A stretch of 47,008 nucleotides of DNA from Actinomycetota bacterium (GTDB lineage Bacteria > Actinomycetota > Actinomycetes > Nanopelagicales > Nanopelagicaceae). This document shows positions 9,104 through 15,594 of this stretch, one piece after another. The notes beneath the pieces were generated by a model. It was not told the DNA's origin, searched no databases, and was given only the letters and a program-made list of their open reading frames with translations. Numbering within the stretch: position 1 is the stretch's first letter; every line of letters begins with the position of its first letter. Location of the stretch: assembly GCA_010030895.1 (NCBI GenBank), contig RHBS01000003.1, positions 1 to 47,008 on the forward strand, in the 5' to 3' direction. Made by a program: the position numbers and the translations under genes.

Positions 9104-10737
9104 ATAACCAGCAAATATTAAGTGGCTTAGATCAAGAACAGCTTGCTGTAGTTACTGCAATTAGAGGCCCAGTATGTGTTATTGCCGGTGCAGGAACTGG
9201 AAAAACTAGAGTCATAACTAATCGGATTGCATATGCAATTAATTCTTCAGTTACCGATCCAACCAAGGTATTAGCTTTAACCTTTACAGCTCGAGCAGCT
9301 GGAGAGATGCGGGCTCGACTTCGAGCATTAGGTGTGCCAAATGTGGCGGCTAGAACCTTTCACTCTGCCGCATTAAAGCAACTACTTTATTTTTGGCCAT
9401 ATGCCTTTGGTGGGCAATTTCCTTCATTGTTAACCAGTAAATCTGGGTTTATTAGCCAGGCAATAGAAAGAGCTGAGGTTGCAATTCCGGCACAAGTAAG
9501 CTCATTGCGAGAGATAGCAAGTGAAATTGAGTGGGCAAAGGTTTTAGAAATTTCACCAGATGAGTACTGCCAACGAGCCCTTGAGAGCGATCGATTGGTA
9601 AAACTTCCAAATAACAAAAGTAATAATGAAAATTTTTCTATGATTGCAAAAGTATATGAGGCTTATGAAGCATTAAAGCGAGAGGAAAGAAGCTTAGATT
9701 TTGAGGATGTCCTTCTACTTACAGTGGGCATGTTAGAGGAGGAACGTGGGGTGCGCGAGCGAGTCCGAGATCAGTACCGTTACTTCACAGTAGATGAGTA
9801 CCAAGATGTATCACCATTACAACAGCGGCTACTTAATTTATGGTTAGGTAATAGAGAAGAGATCTGTGTAGTTGGGGATGCTGCTCAAACAATTTACTCA
9901 TTTGCCGGTGCAACCTCAAACTTTCTACTAAACTTTAAAAATAGATTTCCAAATGCTCAAATCTTTAGATTAACGACTGGGTATAGATCAACACCTGAGA
10001 TTATTAACACGGCTAATTTAATCCTACGAAGTTCAAATTTAATCTCAGATCAAGTGCTAGAGCTACAATCTGTAAATAACCACGGTGAAAAGCCAGCTGT
10101 AAATGGTTTTACCTCAGCAGCTGATGAGATTTCATATGTGGCTAATGAGGTATTACAGCAAATAAAAGCCGGAGTTGATTCCTCTGATATTGCAGTTTTG
10201 GCTAGAACAAATGCCCAGTTAGACCAGGTTAAATCAGCGCTTAATAATCTAAAGGTTGTCAACCAAATTAGATCAGGTGAGCGATTTTTTGAGAGAGTAG
10301 ATGTTAGAGATGCGATGCGCCTAATCCGAGGGGCATCGGTTCTGCCATCTGAGGGTGGTGATTGGTATGCCGATCTAGTAGCGGTTTTACAGCCATTTGG
10401 TGATGCCGATTATGTGACCGCTTTTTTACGCTTGGCAAAAAGTATTAAAGATAATGGTGGTGAAAATATGCGGGCTTTTTTGCGAGAAATAGAGGATCGA
10501 GCTGAACAAAATAATCCACCAACTCTGCCTGGGGTAACTCTTGCAACTTTACATGCAGCAAAGGGTTTGGAATGGGATCACCTATATTTGATTGGGGTTT
10601 CTGATGGCGTATTACCAATGGGTAATGATCTAAATGAAGAGCGACGATTATTTTATGTTGGCGTGACTCGGGCAAAACAGCGGATTCAAATAACCTACGC
10701 CGGTAAACCCAGCGTATTTTTAGAGCAATTTAATTAA
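9094..10737 (+). CDS. uvrD2: UvrD2-like superfamily 1A DNA helicase, lacking the HRDC domain
   Basis: ATP-dependent 3'-5' DNA helicase of the UvrD/PcrA family, 547 aa from ATG 9094. Motifs in order are AGAGTGKTRVIT (K37), FTVDEYQDVSPLQQ, GDAAQTIYSFAGA, YRSTPEI, TLHAAKGLEWDHLYLIG and RLFYVGVTRAKQR. The chain ends about 20 residues after motif VI. Mycobacterial UvrD2 is roughly 700 aa and carries a four-cysteine linker and a C-terminal HRDC domain; neither is present here. The context nudC-uvrD2-whiB7 matches the mycobacterial order and supports orthology. Its TAA at 10735-10737 sits in the AT-rich sequence preceding the whiB7 leader promoter, so part of that control region is coding. No frameshift continuation with HRDC-like sequence is visible downstream. 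Confidence 0.88.
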   Translation: MAVDNQQILSGLDQEQLAVVTAIRGPVCVIAGAGTGKTRVITNRIAYAINSSVTDPTKVLALTFTARAAGEMRARLRALGVPNVAARTFHSAALKQLLYFWPYAFGGQFPSLLTSKSGFISQAIERAEVAIPAQVSSLREIASEIEWAKVLEISPDEYCQRALESDRLVKLPNNKSNNENFSMIAKVYEAYEALKREERSLDFEDVLLLTVGMLEEERGVRERVRDQYRYFTVDEYQDVSPLQQRLLNLWLGNREEICVVGDAAQTIYSFAGATSNFLLNFKNRFPNAQIFRLTTGYRSTPEIINTANLILRSSNLISDQVLELQSVNNHGEKPAVNGFTSAADEISYVANEVLQQIKAGVDSSDIAVLARTNAQLDQVKSALNNLKVVNQIRSGERFFERVDVRDAMRLIRGASVLPSEGGDWYADLVAVLQPFGDADYVTAFLRLAKSIKDNGGENMRAFLREIEDRAEQNNPPTLPGVTLATLHAAKGLEWDHLYLIGVSDGVLPMGNDLNEERRLFYVGVTRAKQRIQITYAGKPSVFLEQFN

Positions 10738-10768
10738 GTTGCGCCTTGGGCGCTAGATGCTCTACCCT
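10724..10768 (+). promoter_or_regulatory. Predicted whiB7 leader promoter with AT-rich WhiB7-type motif
   Basis: An AT-rich run CAATTTAATTAAG (about 10726-10738) touches a -35-like TTGCGC (10739-10744). After an 18 bp spacer comes TACCCT (10763-10768), 7 nt before an ATG at 10776. In mycobacteria WhiB7 activates its own promoter through an AT-rich element immediately upstream of the -35, and this layout matches. Assignment is by position and composition only. Confidence 0.5.
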
Positions 10769-10775
10769 TTGTCAC

Positions 10776-10952
10776 ATGGCAAAGTTAATTGATACTTGGA
10801 CAGTAACTGCATTCGCAGTTGCTGCTGATTCCCCTGCCATAAATTCAGTTACGGCGAAATCAACATATCGCTCAGACTGGACCAATAAGCGCTCTAATAA
10901 GGGTTTTTATACCTTTACATCAGATCGCACCCCAAGGAGCTATATCGGATAA
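10776..10952 (+). CDS. Candidate leaderless upstream ORF in the whiB7 leader (58 codons)
   Basis: The ATG at 10776 opens 58 codons beginning MAKLIDTWTV and ending TPRSYIG, with stop TAA at 10950-10952. It has no recognisable domain and is rich in Ser, Thr, Lys and Arg. It starts 7 nt after a TACCCT box and has no Shine-Dalgarno, so translation is probably leaderless. It ends 19 nt before an intrinsic terminator that precedes whiB7. This matches the arrangement of whiB7 leaders in mycobacteria, where an upstream ORF senses translation stress and controls terminator read-through. A longer frame from 10746 starts before the predicted -10 and is unlikely. It could be a non-functional spacer ORF; the peptide itself need not matter. 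Confidence 0.55.
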   Translation: MAKLIDTWTVTAFAVAADSPAINSVTAKSTYRSDWTNKRSNKGFYTFTSDRTPRSYIG

Positions 10953-10971
10953 AACCGAAATAGAAGCCAAG

Positions 10972-11010
10972 GGGCCCGCGAATCTAATGATTCGGGGCCC
11001 TTTTTCTTTT
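10972..11010 (+). terminator. Intrinsic terminator / attenuator upstream of whiB7
   Basis: GGGCCC-G-CGAATC (10972-10984) pairs with GATTCGGGGCCC (10989-11000) around a TAAT loop with a single bulged G. TTTTTCTTTT (11001-11010) follows directly. It lies between the upstream ORF stop and the whiB7 start, 70 nt before the ATG at 11081, so whiB7 expression from the leader promoter requires read-through. Confidence 0.85.
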
Positions 11011-11080
11011 CTCCAAAATTAAAAAGCCAACCGGCGAAGAAATAAATCAATGCAAGATAACGAAAGGAAAGGTGAGAACG

Positions 11081-11551
11081 ATGACCGTTCTCTTCAGCGA
11101 ACTACTAATCCCAGGTTGGGCAGAGGGCCCAACTGCAAAAATTGGATTAGGAGATATCACCTGGGCTTATGACGAAGCTCCAGTGATCTCCTATACCGAC
11201 TACACCACAAACTCAACTGCAAATTCAACATATGCAACGAGCTCAAAGGTTAAGGGTGAGTACAAGCGCGCTGATAATCCTTTTCTACCTGAGATTAAAC
11301 AAAGTATGAAGCCACTCTCCCTACCCTGCCACTCGGCCGATCCCGAGCTCTTCTTCAGTGAGAGTGCTCAGGTAATTGCTCAAGCTAAGGCGCTATGCGG
11401 CAGTTGCCCGATGAGGGCAAGGTGCTTAGAGGGGGCGTTATCTCGAGCAGAGCCTTGCGGGGTCTGGGGTGGAGAGTTATTTGATGAAGGTCAAGTAATT
11501 CAAAGCAAACGACTACCGGGTAGACCAGCAAAGGTAGCGGTTGCAAGTTAA
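11081..11551 (+). CDS. whiB7: WhiB7-like Fe-S transcriptional regulator
   Basis: WhiB-family [4Fe-4S] protein that binds the primary sigma factor and activates antibiotic and stress resistance genes. The ATG at 11081 is preceded at 5 nt by the Shine-Dalgarno-like AAAGGTGA. A GTG at 11072 in the same frame is possible but poorly spaced. It is 156 aa. The four cluster cysteines lie in SLPCHSADPELFF, LCGSCPMRARC, then EPCGVWGGELFD (the WhiB GVWGG turn) and a C-terminal LPGRPAK, a reduced AT-hook that points to WhiB7. It is longer than mycobacterial WhiB7 (about 92 aa) because of an approximately 75-residue, Thr/Ser/Tyr-rich N-terminal extension. Upstream lie a leader ORF and a terminator, as for whiB7 in mycobacteria. 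Confidence 0.88.
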   Translation: MTVLFSELLIPGWAEGPTAKIGLGDITWAYDEAPVISYTDYTTNSTANSTYATSSKVKGEYKRADNPFLPEIKQSMKPLSLPCHSADPELFFSESAQVIAQAKALCGSCPMRARCLEGALSRAEPCGVWGGELFDEGQVIQSKRLPGRPAKVAVAS

Positions 11552-11590
11552 TTTAAAAACCAAACTGTTAACTAGAAAGGGTTAACAAAA

Positions 11591-11630
11591 AAGCCGGGAT
11601 TGGTAACTTACCAATCCCGGCTTTACATTT
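11591..11630. terminator. Strong bidirectional terminator between whiB7 and the DUF5679 gene
   Basis: Perfect 16 bp inverted repeat: AAGCCGGGATTGGTAA (11591-11606) and its complement (11608-11623). The plus strand continues TTTACATTTTGG. On the minus strand the stem is followed by TTTTTTGTTAAC. It separates two convergent genes and can serve both. Confidence 0.9.
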
Positions 11631-11645
11631 TGGTTTACTGATGTA

Positions 11646-11804
11646 TTAAGCCTTACCAAGAATACGATTTACCTTTGTGCCACACACTGGGCAGATTCCT
11701 TGTGCCATACGACGACCAGAATCAGAGACCTTTACATGTCCTTCAAAGGAGCGCTTCTCTTTGCACTTAACGCAGTAAGCCTCACCTTTGTACTCTTCTG
11801 CCAT
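11646..11804 (-). CDS. Small zinc-ribbon protein, DUF5679 type
   Basis: A 52 aa protein starting MAEEYKGEAY. The start at 11804 is preceded on the minus strand by GGAGG six nt upstream, a textbook ribosome binding site; the longer frame to 11888 lacks one and adds unconserved sequence. Two CxxC pairs (AYCVKCKEKR and ICPVCGTK) indicate one structural zinc, and the tail NRILGKA is basic. The pattern matches the short actinobacterial DUF5679 family, which has no assigned function. It shares a bidirectional terminator with whiB7 and is probably a monocistronic gene. Confidence 0.82.
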   Translation of the reverse strand: MAEEYKGEAYCVKCKEKRSFEGHVKVSDSGRRMAQGICPVCGTKVNRILGKA

Positions 11805-11961
11805 TTTCTTCCTCCATCCGCCGCACCCTTGGGAGCACACAGGGGAGTTCCTGCGTGAGAGTACGAATGGCAACACCATACCCCTCACACCACGCTCAAC
11901 ATGGGTTTTCCACGCGTAAAAACCTAAATATTAATCAGGAAGGTGGAAAAAAGGGGTAAAA

Positions 11962-12591
11962 CTAGATATTTATCGCCGACATCACGCCAGATCCACCAAA
12001 TTGGCAACCAATCTCAAATCCCTCTAAAAATGCCTCGGCTCTAGCTTGATCCTCATACCGATTTAAATAGTATTTAAATTGATCATCATGGCCTGGCACC
12101 TGAAGGTGAATTAATTCATGAAAAATAATGTAATTCAAAACAAATGCTGGTGCGCCAATTAATCGGTCAGAGATTCTGATACTCCGATCAACAGTGGTGC
12201 ATGAGCCCCACCGTTCATTCATTGCGCGCCAATTTATGCTGGCTGGAGTAGTAGAAAAATCTGGAAGATACTTTTTCAGTAGAGTCAGCCCAATATCTAA
12301 CAATTGCTGATCACTTTTTCGCTCTTTAGCCTCTCGCCGCAAAACCATAGCGATCATCTCGGGGATAGCCTCTAACTCCTGACGTTTACTCATCTTGGCT
12401 GGAATGTGAATCTCAATCACCCCAGCATTTCGATAAGCGCTCATACTGCGTCGCCGTCTCTGGTTTCTCACTACCTTAAACTCAGGCAGCCCTGTAGGCA
12501 GCGCAGCTTCATATCGTTTTCTTCGCTTTGATATTTGAGCAACAGGTGGCAGCAGATCAGTAAAGAGAGTTTGTTGCTCAAAGTTATCCAC
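11962..12591 (-). CDS. YgjP-like zinc metallopeptidase (M48-related, DUF45)
   Basis: A 209 aa protein. The start is GTG at 12591, with AGAGGT four nt upstream on the minus strand. The conserved core contains MNERWGSCTTVDRSIRISDR, then the zinc-binding HELIH and a downstream H in GHDDQFKYYLNRY, the pattern of the YgjP/DUF45 group of gluzincins. There is no signal peptide or membrane segment, and the N-terminal 70 residues are basic (ISKRRKRYE, NQRRRRSM), which could aid nucleic acid binding. Homologues are often annotated as SprT/YgjP-like with unknown substrate. It sits next to a 320 bp control region containing DnaA-box-like sequences; the first of these boxes lies over its first codons. Confidence 0.85.
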   Translation of the reverse strand: MDNFEQQTLFTDLLPPVAQISKRRKRYEAALPTGLPEFKVVRNQRRRRSMSAYRNAGVIEIHIPAKMSKRQELEAIPEMIAMVLRREAKERKSDQQLLDIGLTLLKKYLPDFSTTPASINWRAMNERWGSCTTVDRSIRISDRLIGAPAFVLNYIIFHELIHLQVPGHDDQFKYYLNRYEDQARAEAFLEGFEIGCQFGGSGVMSAINI

Positions 12592-12645
12592 TATTACCTC
12601 TTTTTATCCACCATAATTAGCCATATCTCCACAGGTTAATCCACA
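12584..12645 (+). other. Cluster of four DnaA-box-like 9-mers
   Basis: Same-orientation sequences close to TTATCCACA occur at 12584 (TTATCCACT), 12604 (TTATCCACC), 12625 (ATCTCCACA) and 12637 (TAATCCACA), each one to three changes from consensus. An inverted repeat GAGCCG/CGGCTC (12646-12668) and an AT-rich stretch (about 12710-12775, with TCAAAA-AATA-TTTTGA at 12745-12760) follow. No dnaA or dnaN is nearby, so this is not an obvious oriC. It could bind DnaA for titration or gene control, or be chance. Confidence 0.4.
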
Positions 12646-12789
12646 GAGCCGCATAAATTTTACGGCTCCTACTACCCGTAATTGGTTTAGGCATACCGAT
12701 AGATTAAGTACAGAAAATTTTTATGGTTTAGTAAGCGCAAAATCTCAAAAAATATTTTGAAAAAATACATCACAAATGGTCATATCAAG

Positions 12790-12818
12790 TTGATTCTCAT
12801 CATTTATTAACCTAAGTT
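12790..12818 (+). promoter_or_regulatory. Predicted sigma-70-type promoter for a small RNA
   Basis: TTGATT (12790-12795), a 17 bp spacer, then TAAGTT (12813-12818). A start point 7 nt on, near 12825, coincides with the first base of a long hairpin that ends in a U-tract. No protein gene follows on this strand before 14331. Confidence 0.5.
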
Positions 12819-12824
12819 AGCGCT

Positions 12825-12903
12825 ACGAAGTCCCCGGATAACCGTTTCATATCTGCAAGGGGAAGGCAGATAGGAAATGTGCGGCCGGGGACTTCGCTTT
12901 TTT
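12825..12903 (+). ncRNA. Candidate structured small RNA ending in an intrinsic terminator
   Basis: The outer stem CGAAGTCCCCGG (12826-12837) pairs perfectly with CCGGGGACTTCG (12885-12896) and is followed by CTTTTTT. Inside, CCG/CGG, TTTC/GAAA and ATCTGC/GCAGAT (12851-12856 with 12866-12871) extend the rod to a 9 nt purine loop AAGGGGAAG. Transcription is predicted to begin at about 12825, so almost the whole transcript folds. Flanking protein genes are on the other strand, and on that strand no T-run follows the stem, so it is not simply their terminator. I do not recognise a known RNA family: it lacks SRP, 6S and tmRNA hallmarks. The loop resembles a Shine-Dalgarno and could pair with pyrimidine-rich targets. 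Confidence 0.55.
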
Positions 12904-12913
12904 ATCTTAAGAT

Positions 12914-14227
12914 TTAGAGCAGACCAGAAAGATCATCAGGGACAGTAACGCTATCTAAAAATGCTTTTGCATCAGCTAAATCTTTTGGCATTGGCAAAAA
13001 TGCTGGATCTTCCCAGCACTTATCCCGGCCATCTGCACCCCGTAAATTTTTTACCTCACTCCAAAAGGCGGAGGCCTCTCTCATTTTTCTTGGCGACACC
13101 TCTAATCCCAACAAGCTTGCAAATAATTGTTGCATTGGAGAGCTAGTAGCTCGCCGACGTCGTGAGTTTTCAATTAAAGCGCTAAAACTTGGAATGCGAT
13201 CACCTGCAACTTGAGAAACTACATGATCAATCCAACCTTCAATTAAAGCTAGAGTCATCTCTAATTTAGTTAATGCTAACTCTTGAGCTGGAGTTTGTTG
13301 TGGGGTAAATAATCCTGAGTTTAAAGCGATATTTATCGCTTGCGGATTGTTGATATCAATTTGACCAGCAGAGATTGCCTCTTCGGCTTGGCGAGTAATG
13401 GAATCAACATCAATCGTAATTCCCTTACCATAAGTGGTTATTGCATCACGAAGGTAGGTGTGTAACCAGGTATTTTTTGCAAATAATCGGCTTGCTGCCA
13501 CCTCGCGAAGTGCTAAATATAAATTAACCTCAGACTTTTCTATTCCCAGGCCATCTGACCACTCTAAGATATTTTGTGGAATTAAATGTGGGCCACTATC
13601 TGGCTTTAACAACGGGATTGCCACATCATTAGCACTAGTTATTGAGTTGGCGAGTAATCCAATTCCCTGCCCTAATTGATTTGCAATCAAAGTTCCCATA
13701 AAACTTCTTAGCAACTTAGCCACCATCTGTTTCATCGCCTCTTGCTGCTCTGGAGACTGATCTAGCTGGCCGGCTAGTTCAATCGGAAGGGCGGTGGCGG
13801 GGTTAGAAACCACCTGGGCGAGTGCATCAGCCATTCCAGTTGCAAGTGGCTCAATTAGTGATTGCCAGCCCGCTAATGATTCATCCAACCAGGTGCCTTT
13901 TGACCAGGCGCTATCTGAGGGCAGAGTAGATGCCGGAAATAAAATTTCAGTATCAAGCCAGGTGTTGGCAATCGCAATTGATTGAGATAGCTGATCTTGA
14001 TCGCTAACTCCTATTGGTAGGTCACTTTTTGTAGCAATTATCTTCTTTGCGATTTGTCGTAGCATCGACTGATTAATTAAATTTTGATTAGGGGTGGAAG
14101 AGTGCATATTCTCAATAAATGATTTAGCTCCAGCTAAAGTTTGAGAATCAATTCCCATCTCTGAGAATTGTTTTAGCAGCGCCTCAAAGTCAGGTTGACC
14201 ATCACCTGGCAAAAAACCAAAACTCAT
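12914..14227 (-). CDS. DUF2342 / zincin-like protein (Rv3195-type), probable loss of the metal-binding His
   Basis: A 437 aa protein of the actinobacterial DUF2342 (Zincin_2) family, annotated elsewhere as a putative zinc-dependent metalloprotease. The ATG at 14227 follows GGGAG eight nt upstream on the minus strand. The N-terminus is Gly/Pro-rich (MSFGFLPGDGQPDF). Helical segments follow, with LGQGIGLL near 185-192 and the family core LREVAASRLF (240-249), later EGWIDHVV, SRRRRATSSP and a tail with PDDLSGLL. In relatives I remember, the core reads REAAHxRLF; here Ala-Ser replaces the His positions, so catalysis is doubtful. Its position between the YgjP-like gene and the PDZ protease matches the mycobacterial order. 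Confidence 0.75.
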   Translation of the reverse strand: MSFGFLPGDGQPDFEALLKQFSEMGIDSQTLAGAKSFIENMHSSTPNQNLINQSMLRQIAKKIIATKSDLPIGVSDQDQLSQSIAIANTWLDTEILFPASTLPSDSAWSKGTWLDESLAGWQSLIEPLATGMADALAQVVSNPATALPIELAGQLDQSPEQQEAMKQMVAKLLRSFMGTLIANQLGQGIGLLANSITSANDVAIPLLKPDSGPHLIPQNILEWSDGLGIEKSEVNLYLALREVAASRLFAKNTWLHTYLRDAITTYGKGITIDVDSITRQAEEAISAGQIDINNPQAINIALNSGLFTPQQTPAQELALTKLEMTLALIEGWIDHVVSQVAGDRIPSFSALIENSRRRRATSSPMQQLFASLLGLEVSPRKMREASAFWSEVKNLRGADGRDKCWEDPAFLPMPKDLADAKAFLDSVTVPDDLSGLL

Positions 14228-14318
14228 CGGTCACTCCCTTATTCCTTCATATTCCCTAAGTGTTAAAGATATCTGATTATCTATAACAATTCTGCCCGCC
14301 GATTTCTTCCCCGTTCAA

Positions 14319-14324
14319 TATGAT
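14319..14324 (+). promoter_or_regulatory. -10 box TATGAT for the small membrane protein / PDZ protease operon
   Basis: TATGAT lies exactly 6 nt before the ATG at 14331, predicting a leaderless mRNA. No convincing -35 is seen 17 nt upstream. Confidence 0.55.
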
Positions 14325-14330
14325 ATTCCT

Positions 14331-14510
14331 ATGAATTCAGCCCCACTCTCAGCATTGATCTGGTGGGTAATCCCTATTGGTGCGGTTTTCTGTGCAATTT
14401 TATATGGGGTGTGGCTAAGTAAGTACAAGTCTAAATTTGATAACCAAACCAGTAGATCTGTTAATAAGTTTAAGAATTTCCAAAAATCATTTCATCCAAA
14501 AAATAAGTAA
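14331..14510 (+). CDS. Small single-span membrane protein, 59 aa, function unknown
   Basis: The ORF opens MNSAPLSALIWWVIPIGAVF, with one strong transmembrane helix at about residues 8-29, followed by a Lys/Asn-rich cytoplasmic tail (SKYKSKFDNQ to FHPKNK). The stop TAA at 14508-14510 is 3 bp before the ATG of the PDZ protease gene, so the two are almost certainly translated from one mRNA. A TATGAT box 6 nt before its ATG supports it as the first gene of the operon. I do not recognise a named family. The position suggests a partner of the membrane-anchored protease or of the UPF0182 protein downstream. Confidence 0.75.
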   Translation: MNSAPLSALIWWVIPIGAVFCAILYGVWLSKYKSKFDNQTSRSVNKFKNFQKSFHPKNK

Positions 14511-14513
14511 TAG

Positions 14514-15575
14514 ATGAGATCATTACTTCCCGTCAGGTCACAGATACCTGGCCCCACAAAATTACTTCTAGCGATCTTGATTTTTGCTGCATTTTTTATT
14601 AAATCACCATATGTAATTCTCGCTCCTGGAGATCCACAAAATATTTTAAGTTCAGCAATCAAAATCTCTGGAACCAATATTTATCCAACTACCGGAAAGT
14701 TATCTGTTACCTCGGTGATGGTAACTGACCCAGATTCCTACATGACTGGATTTGATGTTTTGTATGCCTGGTTATCTAGAGAACAAGCAGTTTTACCTCG
14801 GGTTGATATTTATCCAGAAGGTGAAAGTACTGAAGAGTCGATGCGAATTGGTGCGCAAGAGATGGCAGATTCTCAAGTAAATGCCACAGCTGCAGCATTA
14901 AAATATTTAGGTTATGAGTTAACTTCAAAGTTAATTATTGGCCAAGTCAATAAGCAAACTAATGCCTACCAGATATTAAGGGTGGGAGATGAGGTCTTAA
15001 CGGTGGACAATGTTAAGTATGCCTCTCAAGCTGAGATCGCCAATGCTTTAGATAAGAAAAAACCTGGTCAATACGTAAGTGTTAAGGTAATGAGATCAAA
15101 CTCCCAAATCATTGAAAAGCAAATAAAGCTTTCTGCTAGAGATGATGGTTCTGCATTTATCGGTATCGGAATTAGAACTGAATTTGATTTTCCATTTGAA
15201 GTTGAGATTAAATTAAAAGAAACAGCTGGTCCAAGTGGTGGGTTGATCTTTGCCTTGGGAATAATTGATAAATTAACGGTGCAGGATCTGGTGCGCTCGC
15301 GAAATATCGCTGGCACTGGAACTATTTCAACTGATGGACAGGTAGGGCCAATTGGGGGAATTGCTGAGAAGATTATTGGAGCTGAAAAAGCAGGAGTGCA
15401 AATATTTTTTACTCCTGTTGAAAATTGTTCAGATTTAGTAAATGTCGATCAAATTCTTAAAAACCAGGGCCCATCAGGCATGAAAATTGTGCCCGTCGCC
15501 ACACTATCTGAGGCAGTCTCGATACTAAATAAGCCGAATAATTCTCAGTTTCCAAGTTGCAAAAGCATCGCCTAG
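14514..15575 (+). CDS. Membrane-anchored PDZ / S16 (Lon-like) serine protease, YlbL family
   Basis: A 353 aa extracytoplasmic protease. It has one N-terminal transmembrane helix (about 16-37, LLLAILIFAAFF), then a PDZ domain (about 130-205; YQILRVGDEVLTVDN), then a Lon-type proteolytic domain with the Ser-Lys dyad visible: S241 in AGPSGGL and K286 in GGIAEKIIGA, separated by GTISTDGQVGPIGG. It lacks the AAA+ ATPase of true Lon, as expected for YlbL. It starts 3 bp after the small membrane protein and ends 19 bp before UPF0182, the order seen in Rv3194c-Rv3193c. The likely role is quality control of envelope proteins; substrates are unknown. Confidence 0.9.
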   Translation: MRSLLPVRSQIPGPTKLLLAILIFAAFFIKSPYVILAPGDPQNILSSAIKISGTNIYPTTGKLSVTSVMVTDPDSYMTGFDVLYAWLSREQAVLPRVDIYPEGESTEESMRIGAQEMADSQVNATAAALKYLGYELTSKLIIGQVNKQTNAYQILRVGDEVLTVDNVKYASQAEIANALDKKKPGQYVSVKVMRSNSQIIEKQIKLSARDDGSAFIGIGIRTEFDFPFEVEIKLKETAGPSGGLIFALGIIDKLTVQDLVRSRNIAGTGTISTDGQVGPIGGIAEKIIGAEKAGVQIFFTPVENCSDLVNVDQILKNQGPSGMKIVPVATLSEAVSILNKPNNSQFPSCKSIA

Positions 15576-15582
15576 GAGTAGA

Positions 15583-15588
15583 TAAGAT
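15583..15588 (+). promoter_or_regulatory. -10 box TAAGAT before the UPF0182 gene
   Basis: TAAGAT lies 6 nt before the ATG at 15595, the same spacing seen at other leaderless starts in this window. The gene may therefore have its own promoter in addition to read-through from 14331. Confidence 0.5.
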
Positions 15589-15594
15589 CTGCGC

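Noticed and set aside
10746-10952. 68-codon ORF starting at 10746 as an independent gene
   Set aside because: The first ten codons lie upstream of the predicted -10/TSS; the ATG at 10776 fits better and it is treated as a leader ORF.
12646-12668. Intrinsic terminator (GAGCCG/CGGCTC hairpin)
   Set aside because: No U-tract follows on either strand; it is kept only as part of the intergenic description.
12584-12775. Chromosomal origin oriC
   Set aside because: DnaA-box-like sites and AT-rich DNA are present, but no dnaA, dnaN, recF, gyrB, rpmH or parAB gene is in the window and the boxes are imperfect.
12825-12903. 4.5S SRP RNA, 6S RNA or a known riboswitch
   Set aside because: Lacks the SRP GGAA-loop and AGCAG motifs, is too short for 6S, and no conserved riboswitch core was recognised.
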